Source of the DNA: JAGTVG01 sp942491935 | Lineage (GTDB): Bacteria > Bacteroidota > Bacteroidia > Cytophagales > Cyclobacteriaceae | Length of the DNA: 64,000 bases | Direction of reading: 5' to 3' | NCBI GenBank assembly: GCA_942491935.1 | Contig: CALOCZ010000066.1 | Location: forward strand, 62,001-126,000 | Shown: positions 9,145 to 19,132 of the stretch, in pieces | How positions within the stretch are numbered: the first letter of the stretch is position 1 | Layout: each line of letters begins with the position of its first letter | Position numbers and translations under genes: made by a program | The notes under the pieces: model-generated | What the model was told of the DNA's origin: nothing | Databases searched by the model: none | Seen by the model: the letters and a program-made list of their open reading frames with translations, nothing else

Positions 9145-10041
9145 ATGATATACCTGATCCTGACAATCCTGATGAATATTGGGATATTTCTCTCTTTTCG
9201 GTCTTACTCCAGGATGGGAATTAATACATTAAATGCTATTGTCATCAATTATCTGGTTTGTGTTCTGACAGGGGTATTGTTTTATGGCAAGAGTCTAATA
9301 GCAAATGCCTATATACTTTCTGAAACTTGGATTTTATTTCCAATAGCACTGGGAGGAGTATTTGTTTTAACATTTTATTTAATGGCCATTACTACTCAAA
9401 AATATAATGTTGCAGTTGCCACTGTATCTTCAAAAATGTCGATGCTGATACCGGTAATTTTTAGTATTTATATATTTAAACTGGTAGTTACAAAATTTGA
9501 TTTATTAAATTTTGCCGGTCTTCTTTTTGGTATAGCATCTATAATATTTTGCTCCATTAGACCAAAAGGGGAGAGAAACAATACCTGGAGCAGAAAATAC
9601 TTACTATTAATACCTGTATTCGTCTTTCTTTCCTCTGGGCTTATCGATACTTCTTTGAATTATTTGAACGCATTCATTATCACATCTGATCAGAAACCAG
9701 TACTCCCGGTAATCATATTTGCATCTGCTTTCATCTCAGGCGTTATTATATTAATTCTTAGAAAAGAAAAGATCCATAAAAAAGACCTGATCGGCGGGAT
9801 CTACCTTGGAATACCCAATTATTTCAGCCTTTATTTCCTATTATTAACCTTATCAAGTTTTAATAATAATGGAGCAGTTGTATATCCCATCCTGAATGTT
9901 GGAATTATCGTATTATCAAGTATGGCCTCATTTTTTATATTTAGTGAAAAGCTCGTCAAGCTAAATATAATTGGTATGATAATGGCCTTATTAGCTATAT
10001 TTTTAATATCCTATCAGGATATTATATTGTATTTTTCTTAA
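9145..10041 (+). CDS. EamA/DMT-family membrane transporter
   Basis: 298-residue inner-membrane protein with about ten hydrophobic helices arranged as two EamA-like halves (first half to about residue 140, second from about 150). This pattern fits the drug/metabolite transporter superfamily, whose members export amino acids, nucleotide sugars or other metabolites. The substrate cannot be predicted. It is followed after nine bases by the TPR gene and then yigZ, which suggests one transcript. It could relate to the divergent polysaccharide cluster, but only position supports that. Confidence 0.85.
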   Translation: MIYLILTILMNIGIFLSFRSYSRMGINTLNAIVINYLVCVLTGVLFYGKSLIANAYILSETWILFPIALGGVFVLTFYLMAITTQKYNVAVATVSSKMSMLIPVIFSIYIFKLVVTKFDLLNFAGLLFGIASIIFCSIRPKGERNNTWSRKYLLLIPVFVFLSSGLIDTSLNYLNAFIITSDQKPVLPVIIFASAFISGVIILILRKEKIHKKDLIGGIYLGIPNYFSLYFLLLTLSSFNNNGAVVYPILNVGIIVLSSMASFFIFSEKLVKLNIIGMIMALLAIFLISYQDIILYFS

Positions 10042-10050
10042 TATGCATAC

Positions 10051-11181
10051 ATGAAATTTGTTCTGTCACTTTTTTTATTAATAATCCCCATTTCAAGTTC
10101 TTTTTCTCAAGAATTTATACTTGGAAATAGTCAGATGATCGGTCGAATTAATAGGACTCTAGATCTTATTTATAATTTTGAATTTGATGAAGCCTACCTG
10201 GAAATTGATACCCTTGAAAATCAGCTCGGGGATCATCCTACGAATCATTTTCTTCGGTCAATGATCCTTTACTGGAGGGATAGACCCTTTAAAGATAATT
10301 CGGATCCATATCTCGAATACAAAAAAGAATTAGAAACAGCTATTGAACTGGCTGTTCCTTTCCAGGAAAATGAGAATCTCAGGGAAGAAGGAGAATTTTA
10401 TACAATGGCTGGATATGGCCTCCTGGTTGATCTGTATAATGGAGTTGGGCATAGAATGAAGGCTGTAGGGGCGGCAAAAAAGGCTTACAATTCTTTGAAG
10501 GAAGGATTTGAGCTAATGGAAAAGTTTCCGGATTTTTATTTTTCGACCGGCCTATATAATTATTACCGGGAAAAATTTCCTGAATTGCATCCTTTTTATA
10601 AAACATTTCTATGGGTTTTTGTGAATGGAAATATGGAATTAGGTCTCGAACAAGTAAAGATAGCTTCAATAGAGGGAGTGTTTATGCAACGTGAAGCCTT
10701 AATTTATCTTTTTCACATATATCTCAGATATGAGAACAGACCTGATCTGGCCTTGCCATATACACAGATTCTTATCAACCGATTTCCAGGAAATTACAGG
10801 TTCAAATGTTTGTTTATAGAATCTATGATATATAACAAGAATGATAGTATATCTAGAGCCATGATCAATTCATTGATAAACCATAATGACATATTCTATC
10901 AGCTGGCGGGAAATTTGTTTTCAGGATTAATCGCTGAACAACAGAATAAGATTGAAGCAGCCAGGTATTATCTTAGAATAGCACTTGAAAAATATGAAGA
11001 GATGGGGAGAGATGATGGCCATTATCTTAGCATGATATATACAGGTATGGCCAGGATTGCTCTTGATCAAAATGATGTTGAAAATGCCAGAAAATACTAT
11101 AAACTGGCATTGAAAGCAGATCCTTATGTCCCCGTTAAAACTGAAGCTGAAGATTTTCTGCAATTTTATGATGAAGGATAA
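10051..11181 (+). CDS. Secreted or periplasmic TPR-repeat protein
   Basis: 376 residues with a cleavable signal peptide (MKFVLSLFLLIIPISSSFSQ, cleavage after SFSQ) and helical repeats through the rest. The clearest tetratricopeptide units are near residues 290-360, with AARYYLRIALEKYEEMG and ARKYYKLALKADPYVP. No catalytic motif is visible, so a scaffold role at the envelope is likely. It is embedded between the EamA transporter (9-base gap) and yigZ (14-base overlap). The specific function is unknown. Confidence 0.85.
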   Translation: MKFVLSLFLLIIPISSSFSQEFILGNSQMIGRINRTLDLIYNFEFDEAYLEIDTLENQLGDHPTNHFLRSMILYWRDRPFKDNSDPYLEYKKELETAIELAVPFQENENLREEGEFYTMAGYGLLVDLYNGVGHRMKAVGAAKKAYNSLKEGFELMEKFPDFYFSTGLYNYYREKFPELHPFYKTFLWVFVNGNMELGLEQVKIASIEGVFMQREALIYLFHIYLRYENRPDLALPYTQILINRFPGNYRFKCLFIESMIYNKNDSISRAMINSLINHNDIFYQLAGNLFSGLIAEQQNKIEAARYYLRIALEKYEEMGRDDGHYLSMIYTGMARIALDQNDVENARKYYKLALKADPYVPVKTEAEDFLQFYDEG

Positions 11182-11779
11182 ATATCTATCTATAAAGGAA
11201 AAGTCTGAAGGATTATATAAAGAAAAAGGCAGTAAGTTTATTGCTCTTGCATTTCCAGTAAAACATGAGGATGAAGTTAAGCAGCTAATTCAATCAGTAA
11301 AAAAGGAACATTATAATGCTAGCCACCATTGTTTTGCTTATATCATATTGAATAAAAATGTGCATTTCAGAGCCAGTGATGATGGTGAACCTCGGCATAC
11401 CGCCGGAGATCCTATTCTCAACCAGATTAAATCCTTTCAACTTATGGATGTGCTCGTCATTGTTGTTAGATATTTTGGAGGCAGTAAGTTAGGAAAGAGT
11501 GGTTTGATCAATGCATATAAAACGGCCTCAAAAGAAGCCTTATCAAAGGCAATTATCATAGAAATGGTGCAAAAAAGTAAAATCAGTATTCATTTTAGCT
11601 ACGAGGGGATAAACGATGTAATGCATGTTTTGCAACAATATGATTTTAAAATTTCAGACCAGGAGTATGAAGAATCCTGTACAATGACCGGATCCATCCC
11701 TCTCTCCCAACTCTCAGAGCTTATAAACAAACTTTCAGGATATAAGAACGTAATAAAGGTTGATCAGCTACCTTGTTGA
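11168..11779 (+). CDS. YigZ/IMPACT family protein
   Basis: 203-residue protein of the widely conserved YigZ family, related to the N-terminal domain of eukaryotic IMPACT, a regulator of Gcn2 and translation stress. Family motifs are clear: ASHHCFAYII, RASDDGEPRHTAGDPIL and the glycine-rich VRYFGGSKLGKSGLINAY. The C-terminal half has the ferredoxin-like DUF1949 region. I start it at ATG 11168 instead of 11126, because the family begins close to the KSEGLYKEKGSKFIA motif and the upstream 14 codons lie inside the TPR gene. It overlaps the TPR gene by 14 bases and the convergent peptidase gene by 12. Confidence 0.93.
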   Translation: MMKDKYLSIKEKSEGLYKEKGSKFIALAFPVKHEDEVKQLIQSVKKEHYNASHHCFAYIILNKNVHFRASDDGEPRHTAGDPILNQIKSFQLMDVLVIVVRYFGGSKLGKSGLINAYKTASKEALSKAIIIEMVQKSKISIHFSYEGINDVMHVLQQYDFKISDQEYEESCTMTGSIPLSQLSELINKLSGYKNVIKVDQLPC

Positions 11780-14332
11780 TGAACTGCTTATCAAATCTCC
11801 AAGGAAAATAGCATTAAGGAACAATCGGTTTGTCCCGTACCAGAAAGCCCTGAAATTTGGATTGTCGCTAAAGCATATTGTTTTACCTCTTCCAACCGAA
11901 CTTACAATTAACGCTGAAGAGTTTCTAATTAGTTCATAATTCTCCTTTGAAATATATCCGCTAAGCAAAGGATCATCAGAATATATAACTGGATTGTTAT
12001 AAGGATTTTTTGATTTTTCGAAGAACAATCTATTGTTTTTGAAAAGGCTCAGGGTTTCATGCGGATATCCAAAACATAGGGGATGTGATAGATCAAGTGT
12101 TGTTTCAAAAATTGAACCTCCGATATTTTGAGCTCCAATATGTTGATACATTTCGCCATAACTTTTTTGGGTCAGACTGTCCTTGACCGTTTTTTTCAAG
12201 CTGATATGGGCGAGTTTCTGATCAATCAACCAATTTGCGCCACCTTTAATTCCAATTATTTTACCCCCATCCTTAATCCATTGCTCCAGTTTTTCTCTTG
12301 CACTTCCGGATATTCCTGAATAATTTCCATTTACCATGATGATAGTATTATACCTGGATAGGTTAATGCGATTAAATCTATCAATGTCAATCAGAGATAT
12401 AGGAATTCCAAAACGGTTATCAAGCAAATGCCAGACTTCTCCTGCCTCATAGGATGAAACGCCATCACCTACGAGCAACATGATTTTAGGTTTTTCCAGA
12501 TTGACCATATTGGGGCTTCCCAGATCAATTCCATCAAGGTTGAACCCGGATGATACGTTATAGATATTGACATTACACTTTGCAGCGATTTTCTTTAGGA
12601 TCTCATATACCTCATCTTCAGTTTTTGATTGATTCCGGGCGGGAATCAGAACAGTGCCAGGTTTATAATTGCTTCCTTCACTAGTTGAAAAAGCTTTCAT
12701 TGATACCTTTACTTTCAGATTATTTTTGAAGATCATATATAGTGCTTTATATGAATTATAATCCTCCCAGTTCATTAAATAAGCATAGGGGCTTTTTGCT
12801 TTTACTATTCCACTTAGTGTAGGAAGTTCAAACAATTGATCACCTAGAAGCGCTTTATCGAAGGTCTTTCCTTGAAGTGCAGTGTATTGAATGTTAAAAG
12901 CCAGTGGGAAAGTCCATGCAGAAACATCATAAAACAGGCTATCCGTAAAAGAAGTAGATTTCTCGAATATTCCTTTAATAAGCCTAAGTTGATTTTGGTT
13001 GAGCGGGACTATATAAGAACTTTCTGTTGAATAATTATGATTTTCTATCGATATCCCCTCTGCTAGTCTGTATATTTTGATATGATGTTGTTTAAGGATG
13101 CTCAGGAAGCTGTTGGTTTTGGTTCGATCATTTTCCCCATCAAAAACATAAGCTTTTACCTGGTCATTTTTGGCAAGATCAGAGGTATTCCTATAAAAAT
13201 CGGCTTGATATTCTAAAAGCTCATCTTTAAGCTCATATCCTGATCTTATTGTTGAAAGTGATACAGTAAGTTGATTCCTTATAGTGAATGGAAAGTCGAG
13301 AATCCCATTGACTGTCTGCTGGGAAAGCCCCCTTGATGATGCTTGTTCAAATAATATCCCTATACTTCCATTTACATCCGGATAGGATGATCCCTTACCG
13401 TAATAAAAATCATCGAATTGTTCTTTAGAAAAGTATAAAGAGCCAATTTTATCTAATGCTTCAGCATGATAAGTGGCAATTTTAGTAGTAAGTCTGAAGT
13501 TTTCAGCAGGGGTATTCGGATTTGTTCTTGAGGGTATGCCGGGCTGAAAAAAGAAGGTAGAATTACTTCCCATTTCGTGGTGGTCTGTTAAAATATTGGG
13601 CTTCCATCTATAAAATTGTTTTATTCTGGCTTGAGATTCAGGGTGTTGCAAAGGCAACCAATCCCTGTTCAAATCGAACCAGTAGTGGTTGGTTCTGCCC
13701 CTTGGCCATGCTTCATTATGCTCTGCATTGTTAGGATCACTGATTGATACTTCTGACATATATTGGTTGACCCACTGTTCAAAACGGCTATAACCATCCG
13801 GATTTATACTTGGATCGATAAGAATAACTGTATTATCCAGTATAGAATTGATTTCATTAGATTCTGCGGCGGCTAGATAATAGGCTACGAGCAGCGAGGA
13901 ATTAAGGCCGCTAGGTTCATTTCCATGTACGCTATATCCTAACCAGATCACAGATGGCATATTAGTTAAATTTAGATCTCCTGAAGAGGAAGGATCGGAA
14001 ACCTTAAGGTGATCTTCCCTGATTTTTTCAATATTTGAGAGATTCTCCGGAGAAGAAATGGTTAGTAATAGAAGGGGGCGGTGCTCATATGTCCATCCAT
14101 ATCTTTCTATATTCACCCTGTCCGATTGTTCAGCAATAACGTGCATATATTTAACCAACTGGTCATGGCTCACATGCTTTTCTCCAACTTCAAAATCCAG
14201 GATATCTGATGGCTTGGAAATCGCTGAATTAAAAGTGGCATTTTCTTCAAAGTAATAGTCCAGGTTTGTCTGGCCAAATAAATTTATACTGATGAATGTA
14301 AATAATAGTAAAATAAATCTAGTCTTTATCAT
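11768..14332 (-). CDS. Secreted M14-family zinc carboxypeptidase with C-terminal amidotransferase-like domain
   Basis: 854-residue exported metallopeptidase with a signal peptide (MIKTRFILLLFTFISINLFGQ). The M14 domain covers about residues 55-400: zinc ligands H136 and E139 in YSVHGNEPSG, a third His in the TDHHEMGSNSTFFFQPG region, and the catalytic Glu in ILFEQASSRG. The C-terminal part, from about residue 600, resembles a ThuA/class-I amidotransferase-like fold (IMLLVGDGVSSYEAGEVW, IIGIKGGANWL) without an obvious catalytic Cys. It probably trims peptides in the periplasm or outside the cell. It has its own promoter and is divergent from the TonB receptor. Confidence 0.92.
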   Translation of the reverse strand: MIKTRFILLLFTFISINLFGQTNLDYYFEENATFNSAISKPSDILDFEVGEKHVSHDQLVKYMHVIAEQSDRVNIERYGWTYEHRPLLLLTISSPENLSNIEKIREDHLKVSDPSSSGDLNLTNMPSVIWLGYSVHGNEPSGLNSSLLVAYYLAAAESNEINSILDNTVILIDPSINPDGYSRFEQWVNQYMSEVSISDPNNAEHNEAWPRGRTNHYWFDLNRDWLPLQHPESQARIKQFYRWKPNILTDHHEMGSNSTFFFQPGIPSRTNPNTPAENFRLTTKIATYHAEALDKIGSLYFSKEQFDDFYYGKGSSYPDVNGSIGILFEQASSRGLSQQTVNGILDFPFTIRNQLTVSLSTIRSGYELKDELLEYQADFYRNTSDLAKNDQVKAYVFDGENDRTKTNSFLSILKQHHIKIYRLAEGISIENHNYSTESSYIVPLNQNQLRLIKGIFEKSTSFTDSLFYDVSAWTFPLAFNIQYTALQGKTFDKALLGDQLFELPTLSGIVKAKSPYAYLMNWEDYNSYKALYMIFKNNLKVKVSMKAFSTSEGSNYKPGTVLIPARNQSKTEDEVYEILKKIAAKCNVNIYNVSSGFNLDGIDLGSPNMVNLEKPKIMLLVGDGVSSYEAGEVWHLLDNRFGIPISLIDIDRFNRINLSRYNTIIMVNGNYSGISGSAREKLEQWIKDGGKIIGIKGGANWLIDQKLAHISLKKTVKDSLTQKSYGEMYQHIGAQNIGGSIFETTLDLSHPLCFGYPHETLSLFKNNRLFFEKSKNPYNNPVIYSDDPLLSGYISKENYELIRNSSALIVSSVGRGKTICFSDNPNFRAFWYGTNRLFLNAIFLGDLISSSSTR

Positions 14333-14713
14333 TTAATTGGGCTTAATAAACTTCAAATATACTTTTAAAGAAACTAATAAACCAATTCGATTTTGTTGCA
14401 AACAAATACCTGAAAATATTGATCTACTTTATGATATTAACGGCTTGGTATTTTTAAAAAATTGATTAAGTTCGTATTGGAAATTATTTTACCGAGGCAC
14501 ACGTAATTTTCATTTTTTTCGGATCCAAATCTTATTGGATTTTTAATATTATCTGCAATATGATTTGAGTGTTTATTGTAAGAATTCTATTGCAATAAAT
14601 TGTTAATAAAGGACCTTTGAAAATATTAATTTCTTAACATTAACAGGTTTCAATTTTATTAAATAAAACTAAGATTTGCATTCAATTTATAATTTTAATT
14701 AATCTATAGCTTT
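14333..14713. other. Gene-free divergent spacer between peptidase and TonB receptor
   Basis: 381 bases with no supported ORF. The left end holds the peptidase promoter. A small inverted repeat ATCCAA/TTGGAT (14523-14528 and 14535-14540) is followed by a T run. Near the receptor, TAAGATTTGC at 14670-14679 is one base off the Bacteroidota -7 consensus and could be its promoter. Otherwise it is AT-rich and featureless. Confidence 0.6.
14354..14385 (-). promoter_or_regulatory. Bacteroidota-type promoter for the M14 peptidase
   Basis: On the minus strand TATATTTG (14361 to 14354) matches TAnnTTTG, and a TTG at 14385-14383 lies 21 bases upstream, a good spacing for the -33 element. The start codon follows 21 bases downstream. 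Confidence 0.55.
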
Positions 14714-17476
14714 ATGAGAAGATTTTTACTAATCATTACAACTTTTTTGATTTCTGTGACAGTTTATGGACAAACCGGAACTATCACAGGTCGAATTATT
14801 GATCAAGGCACAGGTGAAGGACTGCCAGGTGCTAACGCTATTATTAAAGGTACTGCCATTGGATCAATAACTGATTTGGATGGCTATTTTTCTATTGGTG
14901 ATGTTCCAACAGGATCACAGGTAGTTGTGATTTCCTATGTTGGGTATGAGTCGATTGAACAGAATGTGAATGTAACTAGTGGAACTGTAGATTTAGGCAT
15001 ACTAAATTTAGCCATAGGAGCCGTAGGATTGAAGGAAGTGGAAGTCATTGCTTCCGTAGCCATCGACCGCAAAACCCCTGTAGCTGTTTCCACGATCAAG
15101 GGACAAGCTATTGAGGAAAAAGTAGGGAACCAGGAATTCCCGGAAATCCTGAGATATACACCTTCTGTTTATGTTACAAAGCAGGGTGGCGGATTTGGTG
15201 ATTCCAGGATCAATGTTAGGGGATTTGATCAAAGTAACACAGCTGTTATGATCAATGGTGTTCCTGTAAACGATATGGAAAATGGCTGGGTATACTGGTC
15301 AAACTGGGCCGGTTTAACAGACGTTTCATCACAGGTTCAGATGCAGCGGGGATTAAGTGCCTCGAAATTGGCTATATCTTCTGTGGGAGGTACTATAAAT
15401 ATTATTACCAATGCAGCTGAAATGGATAAAGGCGGTAAATTTTCAGTGAATATTGGAAATGATGGATACCAGAAATATAACCTGATGTTATCTACTGGTC
15501 TGGGGAAAAGCGGATGGGCCTTTACCATTCAAGGTACACATACAAGAGGTAATGGATGGGTAGATGGAACTACTTTCCGAGCTTACTCATATTTCGCATC
15601 TTTAGCTAAGAAGATCAACGACAAGCATACTTTAGTATTTACAGGACTGGGGGCTCCCCAATGGCATCATCAGCGTGAAGTAACTAATTATGATGGCATC
15701 AGCTTCCAGGATTTACTCGATCATGAAAGGGGCATTAAGTATAATTCAAAATGGGGAGATTATAATGGGGAGGAATTCTCATGGAGAAGAAATTTCTATC
15801 ACAAGCCCAAGTTTTACGGAAACTGGTATTGGACCATCAGCTCGCGAACCGATCTGGCTACAACAGCCTATGCATCGTTTGGTCGTGGTGGCGGAACTGG
15901 TGATAGAGGGAATATAAATGGATCATTTCCAACTTCATCGAGGTTCTATGACGACCGGTATGGCCCTGACTCACGGGGACAGTTCATGTTTGATCAAGTT
16001 AATAACTGGAACTCAGGGACCACGAATTACCCAAGCTCCTGGGGTGATCCTGCCCAGATATTTGACAGTGTTGACCGGGATATAGATAACCGCAGAGGTT
16101 TCTTTGGAGACAAATACGTGAATACAAGCTCTAACGGATTTATCAGAAGGGCTTCTATGAACGGCCATAACTGGTATGGAGTTCTTTCTACATTAACACA
16201 CGGATTCAATGATAACCTTAGTCTGGTTGCAGGTATTGATCTGAGGTGGTATAAGGGAATTCATTATAGAAGGGTAACAGATTTGTTAGGAGCTGATGCA
16301 TATTTTACCGATACAGATATCAATATAGCAGGGGAATTCATTTCCCAGGAGAAAGAGGCTAATGCGATTGTAAATATGAAAAATGATAAGAAATTAAATT
16401 ATTATAATGATGGAATTGTTGGTTGGCAGGGCGCATTTGCTCAATTGGAATACTCCAACGATAAAATATCTGCTCACGTGTCAGGAGCATTCTCAAATCA
16501 ATCATATCAGAGAGTTGATTATTTTAATTACTATTATTCAGATGCGCTGAGTGAGGCAGCAGGTTTAGATGAAACGATGGTTTCTGAAACGGTCAATCAA
16601 CTTGGTGGAAATATAAAAGGGGGTATTAACTGGAATATTAATTCCAAACATAATATCTTCTTTAATGGGGGATTTTATTCAAGGCAACCCTTATTTGATG
16701 CTGTTTTCCTGAATTTTGTTAATCAGATCAATGATGATTTAGTAAATGAAAAAGTTACTGGACTGGAATTGGGTTATGGCTTCCGATCAAGGTTCCTAAA
16801 TGCAAATGTAAATTTGTACAGGACTACATGGACAGACAGGTTCAGGCAGAGAGGAGTACAATTAGGAGGAGGTGAGGAAGGAACAGCCAATTTATCCGGC
16901 ATCTCCCAAACACATACTGGGGTTGAAGTAGAGCTATTCGGTGAAATTGCTAAGAACCTTATGCTTGAAGTCATGTTCTCTTTGGGGGACTGGAGATATA
17001 GCGATAACGTAAATGTAAATGTATATGATGATGACCGGACCCTCATTGGAGATACAATTTTATATTTAAATAATGTTAAAGTTGGGGATGCAGCTCAAAC
17101 AACCGCGCGAGTCGCTCTAACCTATACATTCCTCAAAAACTTCAGAATTTATGGAAGTTTTTATTATGCTGACAAACTGTTTGCTGATTTTGATCCTACG
17201 GAGATAACTTTCCTGGATGAAGATAATCAGGGTTCTTTGGAACTTCCAAGTTACAGCCTGGTTGATGCCGGCTTATATTATGATTTTAAAGCAGGAAAGA
17301 AATTAAATTTCACTGCTAAGATTAATATTAATAATTTATTAAACGAGACCTATATCTCAGAATCTGAGAGTAATAATCATCCGGAACCAGGTACCGATGA
17401 AACCTTATACACTGAAAACTTTGGATATTTTGGTTTTGGAAGGACCTGGAATGCAGGGATTTTGATGCGATGGTAA
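14714..17476 (+). CDS. TonB-dependent outer-membrane receptor with carboxypeptidase-regulatory-like domain
   Basis: 920-residue outer-membrane transporter powered by TonB-ExbBD. It has a signal peptide (ending VTVYGQ), then a CarboxypepD_reg-like beta-sandwich (about 22-100, TGTITGRIIDQGTGEGLPGA). The plug domain follows (about 105-235) with RINVRGFDQSNTAVMINGVP and a TonB-box-like stretch, and then a beta-barrel rich in aromatic strands that ends in MRW. The terminal aromatic residue fits Bam-dependent barrel insertion. It is not followed by a SusD-type protein, so it does not look like a classic glycan-uptake pair. The ligand is unknown. A strong terminator closes it. Confidence 0.93.
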   Translation: MRRFLLIITTFLISVTVYGQTGTITGRIIDQGTGEGLPGANAIIKGTAIGSITDLDGYFSIGDVPTGSQVVVISYVGYESIEQNVNVTSGTVDLGILNLAIGAVGLKEVEVIASVAIDRKTPVAVSTIKGQAIEEKVGNQEFPEILRYTPSVYVTKQGGGFGDSRINVRGFDQSNTAVMINGVPVNDMENGWVYWSNWAGLTDVSSQVQMQRGLSASKLAISSVGGTINIITNAAEMDKGGKFSVNIGNDGYQKYNLMLSTGLGKSGWAFTIQGTHTRGNGWVDGTTFRAYSYFASLAKKINDKHTLVFTGLGAPQWHHQREVTNYDGISFQDLLDHERGIKYNSKWGDYNGEEFSWRRNFYHKPKFYGNWYWTISSRTDLATTAYASFGRGGGTGDRGNINGSFPTSSRFYDDRYGPDSRGQFMFDQVNNWNSGTTNYPSSWGDPAQIFDSVDRDIDNRRGFFGDKYVNTSSNGFIRRASMNGHNWYGVLSTLTHGFNDNLSLVAGIDLRWYKGIHYRRVTDLLGADAYFTDTDINIAGEFISQEKEANAIVNMKNDKKLNYYNDGIVGWQGAFAQLEYSNDKISAHVSGAFSNQSYQRVDYFNYYYSDALSEAAGLDETMVSETVNQLGGNIKGGINWNINSKHNIFFNGGFYSRQPLFDAVFLNFVNQINDDLVNEKVTGLELGYGFRSRFLNANVNLYRTTWTDRFRQRGVQLGGGEEGTANLSGISQTHTGVEVELFGEIAKNLMLEVMFSLGDWRYSDNVNVNVYDDDRTLIGDTILYLNNVKVGDAAQTTARVALTYTFLKNFRIYGSFYYADKLFADFDPTEITFLDEDNQGSLELPSYSLVDAGLYYDFKAGKKLNFTAKININNLLNETYISESESNNHPEPGTDETLYTENFGYFGFGRTWNAGILMRW

Positions 17477-17501
17477 ATTGCTGAATACTAAATATTCTAG
17501 T

Positions 17502-17537
17502 AATCCCGGGGACAACACCCGGGATTTTTTTTTTTTT
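17502..17537 (+). terminator. Intrinsic terminator after TonB receptor
   Basis: AATCCCGGG (17502-17510) pairs perfectly with CCCGGGATT (17518-17526) around a 7-base loop and runs into 13 consecutive T (17525-17537). Confidence 0.92.
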
Positions 17538-17659
17538 GTTTGGATTTGCCGAAAAAATTGCTTTATTTGCAAATATAAATTTTCTAATATAAAGTTTGAT
17601 TTTTCTTGAATCGTTACTTTTTGGAGAATTTATTTATGTATATTTTAGTTCATTAAGCT

Positions 17660-19105
17660 GTGCTAAAAAAAAGAAATACTGCCCTTTCGCTTTTATTTTC
17701 GTTTTTGTTGACATCCTGTGGTTTGTTTAATAAAGACGAGGGAATAAAAACGGAACGAATTACCTTCACAAGCCATGCAATTGAATCTGTTACCAATGTA
17801 AATGGTGAGCTGGATATTGAGACGGTTTTTAATAACAGTCTTAATGTGTTGTATGACTTTGTAATTGTAAACAGATCTGATCAGCCTATTGAAGGGATTT
17901 CTATCGTTTATAACCAGGAAAACGGGAAATCCATCATCTTTATTAAAGATAATCTTAAAAGGTATAGTTCTGCTTTTCTTTATGGCACTCCTGAGGAACT
18001 TAACAATTATTTCACAACCAATGGATTGGCTTTAACTGCAGAGCCCGAAACAGAAGATGATAAATTGCTAAGAATTGCCCTATCATTGCCGCTCATTCCA
18101 TTAGCTGATGCCGAATTAAATTCTATACCTGATGCATATTATATCCAGCAATTTCATCTGTCTGATTCAACCTTTGAAGGGAATGACTACCTGATTAACT
18201 GCAAAGAAATCGAAATGGTTCCTGAACTTATTAAAGATCAGACTAATATAGGATTAAAGTCTTCTTCTATTTTAATTTCAATCGAATCACAAGGCGACTG
18301 TGAATTAATAGAAATAGCTTCGAATCGAATTCTGGATGAGAGTTTTAATTTCAGCGATAAGCTGATTACTCAAGCCACTGACCAATGGGGAATGAGACGT
18401 GATGAACTTATTAGTCTTATAGCAATAAAATCATATTTTAAAGAACTTAGTGAGCAATATGCCCATATTGATACTCAATTTGAATATTATCAGATTGAAC
18501 TGGAAAATACGAGGTGCATGAAATATATCGTTGATGTACCTGAACAGGTAAATGAGTTTTTAAATATGGATTTCATTGAGATACTTGAAGGAAAAGGACT
18601 TCAGGTTCATAATGGGCTTACGCCCGATAATGTTACTGGTAATTATTTCGTTGATAATTGGACCAATCTCGAGTCTGGAACCAGGTATGTGAATTACAGT
18701 TTTCAATTTTTAAATCAGACTTCAGAATTTCAGATCGAGGTTAAGAGTGCCGCAGAATTTTCTGATGCGACAGGTATTGTTGCTTATATTTCAGGGGATG
18801 GACAATATTTCTCAATATATAGTGAGCAAGATCATAATATTGATGACAGTGGTCACAATGTCTTTATAAAAACGGCAGATATTTACAGCGGTAAAGTCAC
18901 CAGCGAGGGGATCATTGATTTCCAGAATGGTTTTATTGTCCTGCAAAAGGAGAACGACTGGTATGACAGATTCCTGAATGTAGGTACTTCCAGGGTAGTT
19001 TACGAAGCTGATTTTATGGCAGATGCTGTGGATGCTTTTCCATTTTATTCTACTGACCTTGATCCTGATAATTCCTTTTACAGGATCATGAAGGAGAGCA
19101 ATTAA
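17660..19105 (+). CDS. Unrecognised lipoprotein
   Basis: 481-residue predicted lipoprotein that begins at GTG 17660. The signal sequence ends in the lipobox LTSC, so Cys is about residue 20, followed by GLFNKDEG. I recognise no domain. The body looks mixed alpha/beta up to about residue 310 (two cysteine-bearing segments, YLINCKEIEMV and SQGDCELIEI). A more beta-rich C-terminal region starts at DNVTGNYFVDNWTN. It follows the TonB receptor on the same strand, but a strong terminator lies between, so cotranscription is unlikely. It could be a surface partner of the receptor; only proximity supports that. Confidence 0.75.
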   Translation: MLKKRNTALSLLFSFLLTSCGLFNKDEGIKTERITFTSHAIESVTNVNGELDIETVFNNSLNVLYDFVIVNRSDQPIEGISIVYNQENGKSIIFIKDNLKRYSSAFLYGTPEELNNYFTTNGLALTAEPETEDDKLLRIALSLPLIPLADAELNSIPDAYYIQQFHLSDSTFEGNDYLINCKEIEMVPELIKDQTNIGLKSSSILISIESQGDCELIEIASNRILDESFNFSDKLITQATDQWGMRRDELISLIAIKSYFKELSEQYAHIDTQFEYYQIELENTRCMKYIVDVPEQVNEFLNMDFIEILEGKGLQVHNGLTPDNVTGNYFVDNWTNLESGTRYVNYSFQFLNQTSEFQIEVKSAAEFSDATGIVAYISGDGQYFSIYSEQDHNIDDSGHNVFIKTADIYSGKVTSEGIIDFQNGFIVLQKENDWYDRFLNVGTSRVVYEADFMADAVDAFPFYSTDLDPDNSFYRIMKESN

Positions 19106-19132
19106 TTCAATCTTCTATTTATTCAATTAATA

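Noticed and set aside
14523..14545. ATCCAA/TTGGAT hairpin with T run as a terminator
   Set aside because: There is no gene upstream on the plus strand whose transcript it would end; the stem is only six pairs.
17561..17590. Palindrome TTTATTTGCAAATATAAA before the lipoprotein gene as promoter
   Set aside because: Each half is near the -7 consensus on one strand, but no -33 element fits and the distance to the start is about 90 bases; not convincing enough to list.
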